Assembly: GCA_035710515.1 (NCBI GenBank) | Contig: DASTDE010000001.1 | Coordinates: 186,001-250,000 of the forward strand | Direction: 5' to 3' | Length of the DNA: 64,000 bases | DNA from: Candidatus Rubrimentiphilum sp. | Lineage (GTDB): Bacteria > Vulcanimicrobiota > Vulcanimicrobiia > Vulcanimicrobiales > Vulcanimicrobiaceae | In this document: positions 1 to 8,151 of the stretch, piece by piece | How positions within the stretch are numbered: position 1 is the stretch's first letter | Layout: every line of letters begins with the position of its first letter | Notes under the pieces: generated by a model | What the model saw: the letters and a program-made list of their open reading frames with translations, nothing else | What the model was told of the DNA's origin: nothing | Database searches by the model: none | Made by a program: the position numbers and the translations under genes

Positions 1-302
1 TCCATGACTGCGTTGGTGGGCAGAGTAAACGGAACTTCGATCACATACAGGGCGAGCAACTCGGAGTTCAGTCCGCGGGCCAAGCGGGCGGCCAGCACCA
101 TCATATGTTCCGAGCGAATCTCCGACGAGAATGCGACGAGAACGGTTCCGAAGCTCTCCTTGAGCAGCCGTTCGGCTTTGACCGCTGCGATATCGGCCCT
201 GCTCTTGGGCGGATGGAGCATCCAGTAGAGCGTCCCACTGATCGAAAGCACGGTTAGAATGGCCGCAGCCGCGCCGGCGGCCGTAACGTGCAGCTCGTTC
301 AT
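1..302 (-). CDS. Membrane-anchored universal stress protein domain (partial)
   Basis: The gene starts at the ATG at 302 and runs off the left edge, so only about 100 residues are visible. Residues 5-30 are one hydrophobic segment rich in Ala and Leu, ending in LYWMLHPPK. The stretch FGTVLVAFSSEIRSEHMMVLAARLARGLNSELLALYVIE follows in the window (quoted here only for its pattern: strand, helix, then LLALYVIEVP), which is the Rossmann-like opening of a UspA domain. A tethered stress-sensing or nucleotide-binding role is inference. Its ATG overlaps the stop of the upstream small membrane protein (ATGA), so it is the last visible gene of the permease operon. The C-terminal ATP-binding motif that would confirm the family lies outside the window. 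Confidence 0.55.
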   Translation of the reverse strand, partial: MNELHVTAAGAAAAILTVLSISGTLYWMLHPPKSRADIAAVKAERLLKESFGTVLVAFSSEIRSEHMMVLAARLARGLNSELLALYVIEVPFTLPTNAVM

Positions 303-502
303 CCGCGCGCCCGCAGCATTAGGGTTACCCGGTAGAGTCCGAGCCCGAGCATGGCCGCGCCCAGAATAATTCCCGGAATCGTTTCGAGGCGCACTCCCGC
401 AAAACGAACGACCTGCACGAGAATAGCGGCGCCCAGCGCGATAAAGAGCAAACCGTTGAACGCCTTGAACCCGACGTAGGTTTTCGATTGGCGAAAGCTC
501 AT
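299..502 (-). CDS. Small two-helix membrane protein
   Basis: This 67-residue protein has two predicted transmembrane helices, roughly residues 12-32 (GLLFIALGAAILVQVV) and 42-60 (IPGIILGAAMLGLGLYRV). It ends in a basic tail (MLRARG) that should lie in the cytoplasm. I do not recognise a named family. It sits between the amino-acid permease and the Usp-domain gene with four-base ATGA overlaps on both sides. It is therefore almost certainly co-translated with them and may be an accessory of the transporter, which is inference from context. Confidence 0.7.
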   Translation of the reverse strand: MSFRQSKTYVGFKAFNGLLFIALGAAILVQVVRFAGVRLETIPGIILGAAMLGLGLYRVTLMLRARG

Positions 503-2091
503 GGAGTTCTCATCGTGAAGTTCGGATCGCGAGCTTTCAGTTTGCCGACCAGCTCGTCCATTAGCTCGAGCTCGCCGGCGTTTTTCAGGATCTGCACCTG
601 ATCGCGGTTCCAGTTACGTGGAGCGGAACCGAAGAGCGGCAGCTTTTTGCGAAGCCGGTAGATCGCGTAGATGACGATGCCGAAGAGCAGCCAGGACGGA
701 CCGGCGATGCGCCCGATGTGATGCGTCAGCAGCACAAAGATCAGAATCGCGAAGATACCTAGAAATCCGATAACGGCGACGATTGGAAACAGCACCTCTT
801 CGCCTTTGAAACGCATCTTCAGATTGAGCGGAATCAAGAACTTGCGCGGCGTGAGCGGGTCTTTCAAACGCAGCGCGATCAGCGCGACGAAAACTAGCGT
901 ATAACTCGCCGCCGCACCAAAGGCGTACAAGTCGCCCAGAAACTCATAGCCGAAATTCCCCTGTAGAGCTGCGAAAACCAGTTCGATGGCGGCCAGCGTG
1001 CAGAAGACGGCGATCGAGATAACCGGCGTTTTGAACTTGCGGTGAACCCGCTTGAAGATGCTCGGCAGCAGTTGGAACTGGCTCATCGCGTAGGCGATGC
1101 GTGAGCTTCCGAAGACGCCGGAGTTGCTGGAGATCAGCAGCAGCGTCGCGCCGAAGACCGGCACGTAGAACGCCGCCAGCAGTCCGAAGTACGGGATGTT
1201 GGTTGCCATAACGGCGACGGCTTTGTCTTGATTTTGGACGGCGCCCAAATAGTGCCAGAACTGTTGCGCGTGCCCGGCAGCGTCGTGTGGAACCGGATGC
1301 CAGGGCTGCATGCCGAGCGCGAGGTTCGAATATGCCAGCGCGAAGATCAGAATCGTGAGGATCAGCGAGATCGACGTCCGCGGGATGATAGAAGCCGGAC
1401 GGTTCGTCTCTTCGGCGGCGTGCGAAATGGATTCGAGCCCGACGAACGAGATAATAGCCAGCGAGATGCCGTTCATCAACTGAAATGTGTTCGGCCAGCC
1501 CGACTGCATGCTGTGAATCAGCAACTCGGGATGAAATGTGAACAAGAATCCAAGAACGAGAATCAACGTTTCGCTGAACACGTCGATCGCACTGACGAAT
1601 CCGTTGAACGCGGTGCTTTCGCGCACGCCGATGACGTTGAGTACGGCCAGTCCCGCAATCAGCGCCAGGATTACCCAGAAGTGTGCCAGCGGATGCGCGC
1701 TCGCATCGAGCACGTTCAGCACCGGCAAGTGGCTCAGATAGCCGACGCAGCCCCATGCAAAAAGCGTTATGTCGATAGTGAAATCCAGCAGCACCGCCCA
1801 GCCCGCGATGAATCCGAGAAAATCTCCGAGGCCGCGCATGACGAAATACTGTCCGCCGCCGGCGACCGGATAGGCCGCCGCGAGTTCGGTGTACGCTAGG
1901 CCGACGGCAACGTACACCAACCCCGCGAAAAGAAAAGCGATGTTCGTCGCGCCGCCCGCGACGCCGATGACCAGTCCGAGCGCGACAAAGATGTCCGCGC
2001 CGACGTCCGCGTAGCCCCACGAGTACGAACCCCAGGGCGTGACGGAGCGGCGCAGCTCCTGACGCTCGCCGGTTACGATCTCAGAAGACAT
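499..2091 (-). CDS. APC-superfamily amino acid permease
   Basis: A 530-residue polytopic inner-membrane protein with about twelve hydrophobic segments. The N-terminal part carries the APC signature region: SYSWGYADVGADIFVALG, then an AELAAAYPVAGGGQYFV-like stretch (here YTELAAAYPVAGGGQYFV). This is typical of proton- or substrate-coupled amino acid permeases. The conserved helix-6 region FVGLESISHAAEE is also present. Length is normal for a 12-helix APC member with a hydrophilic tail. The substrate cannot be told from sequence. The start overlaps the end of yraN by 11 bases, and the stop overlaps the small membrane protein, so the gene is embedded in a tightly packed minus-strand operon. Confidence 0.88.
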   Translation of the reverse strand: MSSEIVTGERQELRRSVTPWGSYSWGYADVGADIFVALGLVIGVAGGATNIAFLFAGLVYVAVGLAYTELAAAYPVAGGGQYFVMRGLGDFLGFIAGWAVLLDFTIDITLFAWGCVGYLSHLPVLNVLDASAHPLAHFWVILALIAGLAVLNVIGVRESTAFNGFVSAIDVFSETLILVLGFLFTFHPELLIHSMQSGWPNTFQLMNGISLAIISFVGLESISHAAEETNRPASIIPRTSISLILTILIFALAYSNLALGMQPWHPVPHDAAGHAQQFWHYLGAVQNQDKAVAVMATNIPYFGLLAAFYVPVFGATLLLISSNSGVFGSSRIAYAMSQFQLLPSIFKRVHRKFKTPVISIAVFCTLAAIELVFAALQGNFGYEFLGDLYAFGAAASYTLVFVALIALRLKDPLTPRKFLIPLNLKMRFKGEEVLFPIVAVIGFLGIFAILIFVLLTHHIGRIAGPSWLLFGIVIYAIYRLRKKLPLFGSAPRNWNRDQVQILKNAGELELMDELVGKLKARDPNFTMRTP

Positions 2092-2422
2092 TGCGGTGCA
2101 GCGTCAAGCGGTCGCCGTCGAGCGCGACGACATCGAAGCGAAATGGCGCGTCCGGCGCAACGATTTGCATGTAATCGGCCGCGATGCGCCGCAGCGTCGC
2201 GCGTTTGCGCGGCCCGACTGCCGAAAGCGCGCTGCCGAAACTGCGCGTGTCACGGCGTTTGACTTCCACAAAAACGATCGTGGCGCCGTCGCGGCAGACG
2301 AGATCGATCTCACCGCCGGGTACGCGCACGTTGCGACGCACGATGCTGTAACCGGACGATTCCAAAAACGCGGCCGCGCGGCTCTCCCCCTCGCGGCCCT
2401 TGGCGTTTCGCTCAAGCGCCAA
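2081..2422 (-). CDS. yraN: YraN/UPF0102 family endonuclease-like protein
   Basis: A 113-residue protein with the PD-(D/E)XK-type core of the UPF0102 family: GREGESRAAAFLESSGY at the N terminus, then the catalytic-type GGEIDLVCRDG and FVEVKRR motifs (Asp and ExK). The family is widespread, usually next to rnhB, as here, and is assumed to act in DNA processing or repair, with no settled function. It overlaps rnhB by 11 bases and the permease by 11 bases, which supports co-translation. Length is normal (about 115-120 residues). Confidence 0.88.
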   Translation of the reverse strand: MALERNAKGREGESRAAAFLESSGYSIVRRNVRVPGGEIDLVCRDGATIVFVEVKRRDTRSFGSALSAVGPRKRATLRRIAADYMQIVAPDAPFRFDVVALDGDRLTLHRNVF

Positions 2423-3119
2423 ATGCGGCTTCCGCCTCGTGTACCGTAAAGCCGAATGCTAATTGCGCTTCGCGCACGCGCCACCAGCCCGAGCGGTGAT
2501 GCGTGCTCGGTCCGTGTTCTTTCAGCGCGCGCAGATGTTCCGGCGTCGCATAGCCTTTGTGATCGGCAAAACCGTAACGCGGCTCGATCTCGTGCAGCTC
2601 GCACAGCAGCCGGTCGCGATGAACCTTCGCAATGATGGATGCCGCGGCGACGGTCGCACTGCGCGCGTCGCCCTTAATCAACGGTTCCTGCGGACCCGTA
2701 AACGATTTGATCCGCACGGCGTCGGTGATCAGATACTCCGGCAGGACCGCGAGCGCCGCCAGCGCGCGCTCCATCGCGAGCACGCTGGCCCAATAGATGT
2801 TGAGACGATCGATCTCGGCCACGCTCGCGCTGCCGATCGCCCAACCGGCGCACGCGCATTTGATCTGCTCGGCCAGCTCCTCGCGCAACTCGGGGCGCAC
2901 TTGTTTGGAATCGTTGAGTCCGCGCAGCATAAGCGGTTCGCCGGCAACGACGCATGCCGCCACCACAGGGCCGGCCAACGGGCCACGGCCGACTTCGTCG
3001 ATGCCGCCGACAAACAGAAAGCCCTGCGCGCGTGCGGCCGTTTCAAATGAGTGGATCCGATGCAAGCGCCGGCGTTCGCGTTCGTACGCGTTCTTGGCCT
3101 TACGCTGCTTGGTCGTCAC
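2412..3119 (-). CDS. rnhB: Ribonuclease HII
   Basis: RNase HII removes ribonucleotides and RNA primers from DNA-RNA hybrids. The family hallmark GIDEVGRGPLAGP (about residues 39-51) carries the first acidic pair, followed by LNDSKQ and, later, ITDAVRIKSF (third Asp) and GDARSATVAAASIIAKVHRD, with KGYATPEH near the C terminus. At 235 residues it has an extra basic N-terminal tail (KQRKAKNAYERERRRLHRI) of about 30 residues, probably nucleic-acid-contacting. The start is GTG at 3119, inside the end of the RbgA gene (20-base overlap). A shorter start cannot be excluded. Confidence 0.95.
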   Translation of the reverse strand: MTTKQRKAKNAYERERRRLHRIHSFETAARAQGFLFVGGIDEVGRGPLAGPVVAACVVAGEPLMLRGLNDSKQVRPELREELAEQIKCACAGWAIGSASVAEIDRLNIYWASVLAMERALAALAVLPEYLITDAVRIKSFTGPQEPLIKGDARSATVAAASIIAKVHRDRLLCELHEIEPRYGFADHKGYATPEHLRALKEHGPSTHHRSGWWRVREAQLAFGFTVHEAEAAFGA

Positions 3120-3912
3120 GCGGGGCGCTCTCCAACGTTATTCTGCCGAACTTGCCGTCGTTGAAATCTTTGACGTACGACTGTGCGGCGTTATGGTAGT
3201 CGCTCTCTCCGCCGTGCCGCACGAATCCTCGCATCTGCGCGAACGCCGAGAGGTCGGGCACCTTCGTCCGGCCGCCGCTCTTTTCCGTCAGCCAGCGATG
3301 AAACCGCGTGACGACGTCCTCCGGGTCGTAATGATCGCGAGGAACCGCGGCCACCAGCGCGAGTTTCCACTGCGCGTCAGCCGTCGGAATTCGCGGAACC
3401 AGGATGCCGGGCGTATCCATTAATTCGAGCCCGCCGCCCACTTTGAACCACTGCAACTGCCGGGTGACGCCCGCCCGATCTTCCGTGCGCGCAACCGAGC
3501 GGCCCACCAGGCCGTTGATGACCGACGACTTGCCGGAGTTCGGAATTCCAACGACCATCGCGCGCTGCATGCGGTGCCCCTCGCCCACAAAGTCGCGCAG
3601 GCGCTGCCGCACCTTCACGAATGCGCCCTGCGTGCGCGCGTTGACCGCGAGCGCGTCGTTGCCCAACGCTCTCAGCCATTGCGCAGTCTCGGCCGGCTCG
3701 GCCAAGTCTTCGCGGCTGAGGATTTTAAGGCGCTGCCGGTTTCCCGCGATCTCGTCGAGCAAGGGATTGACTCCGCTGGCGGGCACACGCGCGTCAACGA
3801 CCTCGATGACGACGTCCACGAGTTTTACGTAGTCGCCCATCCGCCGCATGGCCGAGGCCATGTGGCCGGGATACCATTGGATGACGCGTTCGAAGTCGCC
3901 GCCGTCTTTCAC
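3100..3912 (-). CDS. rbgA: RbgA/YlqF-type circularly permuted ribosome-assembly GTPase
   Basis: A 270-residue circularly permuted GTPase of the YlqF/RbgA family, which in Gram-positives drives late 50S subunit assembly. The order seen is IQWYPGHMASAMRRM (family N terminus), DVVIEVVDARVPASG, the G4 position ILSREDLAEP, then the G1 P-loop GIPNSGKSSVINGL and G3 DTPGIL, and a C-terminal helical domain. The G4 motif, normally NKxD, reads SRED, so both the Asn and the Lys are replaced while the Asp is kept; guanine specificity may be altered. It lies between lepB and rnhB, a common neighbourhood for this family. Confidence 0.9.
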   Translation of the reverse strand: MKDGGDFERVIQWYPGHMASAMRRMGDYVKLVDVVIEVVDARVPASGVNPLLDEIAGNRQRLKILSREDLAEPAETAQWLRALGNDALAVNARTQGAFVKVRQRLRDFVGEGHRMQRAMVVGIPNSGKSSVINGLVGRSVARTEDRAGVTRQLQWFKVGGGLELMDTPGILVPRIPTADAQWKLALVAAVPRDHYDPEDVVTRFHRWLTEKSGGRTKVPDLSAFAQMRGFVRHGGESDYHNAAQSYVKDFNDGKFGRITLESAPRDDQAA

Positions 3913-3917
3913 GGCGG

Positions 3918-4427
3918 TTAGAACGTGCCGAGCGCGGCGGGCGGCCAGATTCCCGCAATCGCCTTGCCGAGCACGTCGCTTTCGCGGACGAACCCCCAGA
4001 AGCGCGAGTCGTTGCTGTCGATCCGGTTGTCGCCCAAAACGTAGAGGGAGTCCGGCGGCACCACGGCTTCCGGAAAGCTTCGCTCGTCGGCAAAACGGAC
4101 GTAGGTTTCGGGCAGCAGGCTGCCGTTGACGATCACGTGTCCGCGATCGATAGCGATGCGATCGCCAGGCAAGCCGATGATGCGCTTGATGAAGATTTCT
4201 TGCGTGGGGGAGTCGTGGCGGAAGGCGATGATGTCACCGCGCTGCGGCGGGTGCAAGCGGTACGAGATCGTGTTGATCAAAACGAACTCTCCACTCGCGA
4301 TACGCGGCGCCATGGAAAGTCCGGAGACTTCCGGGGTGCGCATAAAAAACGCCGTAGCGAGCGCAGCCAATGCAGCGAGTTGCAGCGTCGTTCGTGCGAC
4401 GGAGCGCCAGTGCAGTTGCCCTTGCAC
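3918..4427 (-). CDS. lepB: Signal peptidase I, short form
   Basis: Type I signal peptidases cleave signal peptides at the outer face of the inner membrane using a Ser-Lys dyad. In this 169-residue form a single N-terminal helix (about residues 13-30) precedes SGLSMAP with nucleophile Ser38. The general base is Lys81 in FIKRIIGLPGD. The box D/E motif VLGDNRIDSNDSRFWG follows. It is 75 residues shorter than its two tandem paralogs upstream, because it lacks the first hydrophobic segment and the insert around the second beta domain. It starts at GTG 4427 and is separated from the preceding lepB by 37 bases containing a perfect hairpin. Confidence 0.93.
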   Translation of the reverse strand: MQGQLHWRSVARTTLQLAALAALATAFFMRTPEVSGLSMAPRIASGEFVLINTISYRLHPPQRGDIIAFRHDSPTQEIFIKRIIGLPGDRIAIDRGHVIVNGSLLPETYVRFADERSFPEAVVPPDSLYVLGDNRIDSNDSRFWGFVRESDVLGKAIAGIWPPAALGTF

Positions 4428-4438
4428 GGATCGACTAC

Positions 4439-4458
4439 TTCGCCACTGACGTGGCGAA
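4439..4458 (-). other. Intercistronic hairpin between lepB copies
   Basis: A perfect 8-base stem (TTCGCCAC / GTGGCGAA) with a four-base loop lies in the 37-base gap between the second and the first signal peptidase genes, about 12 bases upstream of the GTG start of the latter. No U-run follows on the transcribed strand. It looks more like an mRNA processing or stabilising element, or a partial brake on readthrough, than an intrinsic terminator. Function is inference. Confidence 0.55.
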
Positions 4459-4464
4459 TCCTAA

Positions 4465-5208
4465 CTAGAGTATATGCGCGTGCGTGAACGGCCAGAAGAT
4501 CAAGAAAGCGCGTCCCGTGAATGACGCCGGCTTGCCGGCCTCGGGCCCGCTTTCGAATCGCCCGGTAAATTGCGCGAAACCCCAGACGTGCGAGTCTTCC
4601 GAGTCGTTGCGGTTGTCGCCCATCATGAAATAGCAGTCTTTGGGAATGCGATCCGGCGCGGTCCAATACCGGCGCGGCGGTACGTTGGCTTTGTGCGGAT
4701 CCAGCGGGTCGTAGCTGTTCGGATCGCCGAGCTCGGTCACGTAGATGCCGTAGTTGCGGATCTGCAAATTGTAGCCCGGAGGCTGCGCGATGTAGGGCTC
4801 GGAGAGCGCCTTGCCGTTCAGGTAAACGACGCCGTTCTTGATCGCCAGCCGGTCGCCCGGACGGCCGATCACGCGTTTGATGAAGTCGTCCGACGTCGGA
4901 ATCGGCGGAGGAAAGACGACGATGTCGCCTTCGTGCGGCTTGGTGAAGCGGTATTGGAATTTGTTGACCAGCAGGACGTCGCCGACTTGCAGCGTCGGCA
5001 CCATCGAGGCCGAGGGAATGTAGTACGTCCGCGCCACGAATGTAATCAGTAGGAACGCCGCGATGCCCGCGACGACGAACGGATCCACATACTCGCGCGC
5101 AATGACTACGGACCGGCCGTTCGTTCGCACGCGCACGGGCTGCAAGCTCAGCACGATCCTGGCCACGAAAAAAGCGCCGACGAGGGCAAGCAGCATGGTC
5201 GGAGTCAT
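4465..5208 (-). CDS. lepB: Signal peptidase I, long form
   Basis: 247 residues with two N-terminal hydrophobic segments (about 3-20 and 43-60), then the catalytic IPSASMVPTL with Ser68 and DDFIKRVIGRPGD with Lys111. The C-terminal family motif [15 protein letters not shown] is intact. Processing of exported preproteins is the expected role. It aligns closely, including Ser68 and Lys111 spacing, with the next gene upstream, so the pair are recent tandem duplicates. ATG 5208 is the only plausible start; 21 bases separate it from the previous stop. Confidence 0.95.
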   Translation of the reverse strand: MTPTMLLALVGAFFVARIVLSLQPVRVRTNGRSVVIAREYVDPFVVAGIAAFLLITFVARTYYIPSASMVPTLQVGDVLLVNKFQYRFTKPHEGDIVVFPPPIPTSDDFIKRVIGRPGDRLAIKNGVVYLNGKALSEPYIAQPPGYNLQIRNYGIYVTELGDPNSYDPLDPHKANVPPRRYWTAPDRIPKDCYFMMGDNRNDSEDSHVWGFAQFTGRFESGPEAGKPASFTGRAFLIFWPFTHAHIL

Positions 5209-5229
5209 CGATCGGCTCTTCTGGCTCTT

Positions 5230-5961
5230 CTAATGAAGGACGCGCAGCCGGGTCAGCGGCCACATCAGTAGGAACGCCCGGCCCGTGAATGCGGCCTGAG
5301 CTCGAGTGTTTGCCAGCTGGCCCGCTGCGAACGGACCGTGGAATTGCGCAAATCCCCAAATGTGCGAATCATCGGAGTCGTTGCGGTTGTCGCCCATCAC
5401 GAAATAAAATCCGGCCGGAATGCGATCCGCGGACTGCCAGAGCGCTCGCGGCGGAACGTCGGCCTGCGCCGGCGAGAGCCGCTCGTTGTCCACATAGATG
5501 CCGTAATTGCGAACCTGGAGATCGTACGCCGGCGGCTGCGCGACGTACGGTTCGCTCACGGGGTTTCCGTTGACGTATACGGTTCCGCCGCTGATGCGTA
5601 GCGTGTCGCCCGGAACGGCAACCACGCGTTTGATGAAATTGCTGTCGGATGGAATCGGCGGGGTGAAGACCACGATGTCGCCGCGCGCGGGCGCATGCAA
5701 GCGGTATTCGAATTCGTTTACGAGCAGCACATCGTGCTGCTGCAGCGTGGGAAGCATCGAGTCGGACGGAATGTAAAACGTGCGGATCACGAACGTGATC
5801 ATGAAGAGCGCCGCCAAGCCTGCGACGATAAACGCATCGAGATACTCGCGAACGGCGACTTTTGCGCTGTCGGCTTTAAAACTCAGCGCGACTCGGGCGA
5901 CGGCAAAAACGCAGATCAGCCCGAGCAGCTGCAGGGGCGAGAGCGCTAGGTTAGCGGGCAG
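5230..5961 (-). CDS. lepB: Signal peptidase I, third copy (probable CTG start)
   Basis: The core has [22 protein letters not shown] and [15 protein letters not shown]. The first ATG/GTG/TTG in frame is the TTG at 5817, which would remove the first membrane segment. The frame stays open upstream and encodes a segment homologous to the start of the neighbouring paralog ([17 protein letters not shown], then [16 protein letters not shown]). The best start is CTG at 5961-5959, six or so bases after a GAGAAG Shine-Dalgarno-like sequence inside the end of rplS. With that start the catalytic residues fall at Ser68 and Lys111, exactly as in the second copy. The CTG start is inference; the homology of the upstream segment is seen directly. 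Confidence 0.9.
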   Translation of the reverse strand: MPANLALSPLQLLGLICVFAVARVALSFKADSAKVAVREYLDAFIVAGLAALFMITFVIRTFYIPSDSMLPTLQQHDVLLVNEFEYRLHAPARGDIVVFTPPIPSDSNFIKRVVAVPGDTLRISGGTVYVNGNPVSEPYVAQPPAYDLQVRNYGIYVDNERLSPAQADVPPRALWQSADRIPAGFYFVMGDNRNDSDDSHIWGFAQFHGPFAAGQLANTRAQAAFTGRAFLLMWPLTRLRVLH

Positions 5962-6301
5962 ATTTCTTCTCTTTAATGCGCGCGCCTTTGCCGATCTTCT
6001 CGGTGAGATAGTACAGCCGGCTGCGCCGCACGGCTCCGCGCTTGCTCACTTCGATGCGCTCGACGCGCGGGCTGTGCACCAAAAACGTTTTCTCAACGCC
6101 GACGCCGTGCGCGACGCGGCGAATCGTCATCGACTCCTGCGCTCCGCCGCCCTTGCGCACCGTGACGACGCCTTCGAACATCTGCGTGCGCTCTTTGCCG
6201 CCCTCGATGACCTTCGAATAGACTTTGACGGTGTCGCCCGGGGCGAAATCCGGGACGTTTTCCTTGCGCTGCTCTTGGTTGAGGACATCAATGACGTTCA
6301 T
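5951..6301 (-). CDS. rplS: 50S ribosomal protein L19
   Basis: 116 residues, matching the family length. Recognisable L19 sequence includes [22 protein letters not shown]-type opening (here from about residue 20), [21 protein letters not shown] and [21 protein letters not shown]19 sits at the interface of the 30S and 50S subunits. Gene order trmD-rplS is the classic one, and the ATG at 6301 overlaps the trmD stop. Its last codons contain the putative ribosome-binding site of the downstream signal peptidase. Confidence 0.97.
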   Translation of the reverse strand: MNVIDVLNQEQRKENVPDFAPGDTVKVYSKVIEGGKERTQMFEGVVTVRKGGGAQESMTIRRVAHGVGVEKTFLVHSPRVERIEVSKRGAVRRSRLYYLTEKIGKGARIKEKKSAR

Positions 6302-7023
6302 GGCTTGGGGATTTTATCACGCGCCTCGTCGTTCCGCAATGATTGGCCCTCGAGGTCGGGCCGTTTGGCGCGGGTCCGTTCCCGGGAAGCCTCACGGCGC
6401 CAGTCGGCGATGGCCGCATGGTTGCCCGACAGCAGCACCTCGGGCACGTGAACGCCCCGGAAGACCGGCGGCCGGGTGTAGCTGGGGTAGTCCAGGCCGC
6501 CGTCCGTGAACGACTCGCTCTCGAGCGATTCGGCCGTAAGGGTCCCTTTGAGCAGGCGGACCGTCGCGTCGATCATGGCCAGCGCCGGCAGCTCGCCCCC
6601 GGTGATCACGAAGTCGCCGAGCGAGTACTCTTCAATCGGATAGAGGCTGCCGAGACGGTCGTCGATTCCCTCGTAGTGCCCGCAGACGAAGACGAGCCGG
6701 TCGAATTCCGCGAACCGTTGCGCCTCGCGCTGGGTGAACGGCTTGCCGCCGGGCGCGGGGACGATCAGTAGCCGGCGTTCCTTTTCCGGCGCCATTCCTT
6801 GGATCGAATCAAGGATACGCGTGAGCGGTTCGAGCCGCATCACCATGCCGGGCCCGCCGCCGTACGGCTCGTCGTCGGCGCGTTCGTTTCGTTGCAGCGC
6901 GTCAAGGACGTGATGGTAACGAATGTCGACGATCCCGGCCGCGACTGCCCGCCCAACGATCGAGAGCCCGACGAAGGGCGCAAACACTTCAGGAAAGAGC
7001 GTTAGCACGTCGATCGTGAACAT
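6298..7023 (-). CDS. trmD: tRNA (guanine-N1)-methyltransferase TrmD
   Basis: TrmD makes m1G37 in tRNAs to prevent frameshifting, using AdoMet bound in a trefoil knot. The ATG at 7023 gives [13 protein letters not shown], the usual N terminus, and a 241-residue protein; the reading frame is open further upstream but that part has no family similarity. Knot and binding motifs seen are [34 protein letters not shown] and LLSGNHAAI. The last 15-20 residues are a basic extension. It is translationally coupled to rplS. Confidence 0.96.
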   Translation of the reverse strand: MFTIDVLTLFPEVFAPFVGLSIVGRAVAAGIVDIRYHHVLDALQRNERADDEPYGGGPGMVMRLEPLTRILDSIQGMAPEKERRLLIVPAPGGKPFTQREAQRFAEFDRLVFVCGHYEGIDDRLGSLYPIEEYSLGDFVITGGELPALAMIDATVRLLKGTLTAESLESESFTDGGLDYPSYTRPPVFRGVHVPEVLLSGNHAAIADWRREASRERTRAKRPDLEGQSLRNDEARDKIPKP

Positions 7024-7030
7024 AGGGCGA

Positions 7031-7489
7031 GTGTTCAACCTCGGGCGCTTCCTCGCTCCTTTCCGGCGCAAGTCACTCACGCCGTACGAGATCGCACTCG
7101 ACGCGCTCGCGCGCGGACGATTTGCCGAAGCACTCGAACGTTTGGATGAGCTACTGTCGGACGGCAGTCTGGCGCGTGAGCAGCGCGCGGCCATGACGAA
7201 CAAACGCGGCGTTGCGCTGGTGAGCCTGCAGCGCCCGGAGGATGCGCGCCGCGCCTTCGAAGCCGCGCTCGAGATAAAACCGCGCTTCGCGCCCGCGCTC
7301 GTCAACATCGGGAATCTTCTTTTGGAGTCGGGCGAATTGGAGGCGGCGGTCGCACAGTACGAAGCGGCGATCGCGGCCGACGATCGGTACGCGCCCGCGC
7401 ACCATAATTTGGCGGTCGCCTACAAGCGGCTTGGCCGGACCGCGGACTCCGTGCGCGCGCTGCGCCGAGCGCATAAGTTACTTCATTGA
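7031..7489 (+). CDS. Small tetratricopeptide-repeat protein
   Basis: About 152 residues from GTG 7031 (an in-frame GTG at 7016 is an alternative that would overlap trmD). Three to four TPR helix pairs are visible: ALARGRFAEALERLDELLS, NKRGVALVSLQRPEDARRAF, PALVNIGNLLLESGELEAAV and PAHHNLAVAYKRLGRTADS. There is no signal peptide, so it is probably a cytosolic protein-interaction module. It is divergent from trmD with only seven bases between the two starts, so the promoters must overlap the genes. Partner unknown. Confidence 0.75.
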   Translation: MFNLGRFLAPFRRKSLTPYEIALDALARGRFAEALERLDELLSDGSLAREQRAAMTNKRGVALVSLQRPEDARRAFEAALEIKPRFAPALVNIGNLLLESGELEAAVAQYEAAIAADDRYAPAHHNLAVAYKRLGRTADSVRALRRAHKLLH

Positions 7490-7528
7490 ACAGGCGCATC
7501 CGCGCTGCGCGGCTGCGCGCCCCCCGCC

Positions 7529-7550
7529 GTCCTGAGCCTGTCGAAGGGGG
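7529..7550 (+). repeat. Dispersed intergenic repeat, copy 1
   Basis: GTCCTGAGCCTGTCGAAGGG lies between the convergent ends of the TPR gene and the next minus-strand gene. It matches the core shared by seven other copies in the window (TGTCATCCTGAGCCTGTCGAAG). GC-rich imperfect palindromes (GGGGCCCCCGGCC region) flank it, so it may serve as a bidirectional transcription barrier. Confidence 0.75.
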
Positions 7551-7578
7551 TCGGGGCCCCCGGCCTTCGGCCCACCTG

Positions 7579-8046
7579 CTACTTCACAAGATCGGTGTTC
7601 GTTATTTCTTCTAAGTATTCGAAGAGTTGGGGCAGCGTGATCTTTTCGAGAGCCGTGCGTCCGATGTCGCCTTCGCCGTCCTCGCCTTCGTCGCGCAGGT
7701 AGCATCGCGATTCCACGCCCGTGTCACTTTCGCTGATGAACGACACCGCAAAGCCCTTGCCGGGGGTCTCGTCGTAGATGCGCATCGTAGCGGGATTGAG
7801 GATCTCGATTGAGTGCGTGGCGTTGTGGGCGTCGAAGATCGTGATGGTGAGGTAGTCGCGATTGACGATCTCGATCGAGAGGACCACGAAAATGTTTTTC
7901 GCCGAGAAAAACTCATGCCCGCGCTTGTTGCGGCTGGAGACTTCATAGAAGACCCGGTGCGCGACAAACCGATTGAGAATTTTACGCAACGTCGAAAGGG
8001 AGGCGAGCGTCTCCGTCCGGTTGCCCCGCGTATAGATGATTTTCAC
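7579..8046 (-). CDS. Uncharacterised cytosolic protein
   Basis: 155 residues from GTG 8046 (starting KIIYTRGNRTETL). I do not recognise a family. It has no signal peptide or membrane helix, is rich in Ile, Glu and Asp, and alternates likely strands and helices. Features include an N-terminal basic helix (STLRKILNRFVAHRVFYEV) and an acidic patch DEGEDGEGDIG near residue 125. A longer frame reaching 8328 is open, but the extra N-terminal part has the composition of a shadow frame. It is convergent with the TPR gene and divergent from the TatA-like gene. Confidence 0.6.
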   Translation of the reverse strand: MKIIYTRGNRTETLASLSTLRKILNRFVAHRVFYEVSSRNKRGHEFFSAKNIFVVLSIEIVNRDYLTITIFDAHNATHSIEILNPATMRIYDETPGKGFAVSFISESDTGVESRCYLRDEGEDGEGDIGRTALEKITLPQLFEYLEEITNTDLVK

Positions 8047-8151
8047 GGGACGCGCAACCTTGCACGGGTGAGCAAGTCTACCCTCCCTTAGACTTCGCTC
8101 AGGACTGCGGCGCCTGGAGGCCAAGCGCGCTACTGATGCAAAACTTGGGTC

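Noticed and set aside
7024-7308. 95-codon N-terminal extension of TrmD
   Set aside because: The family N terminus begins at ATG 7023. The extension is Ser/Arg/Ala-rich and antisense to the TPR gene.
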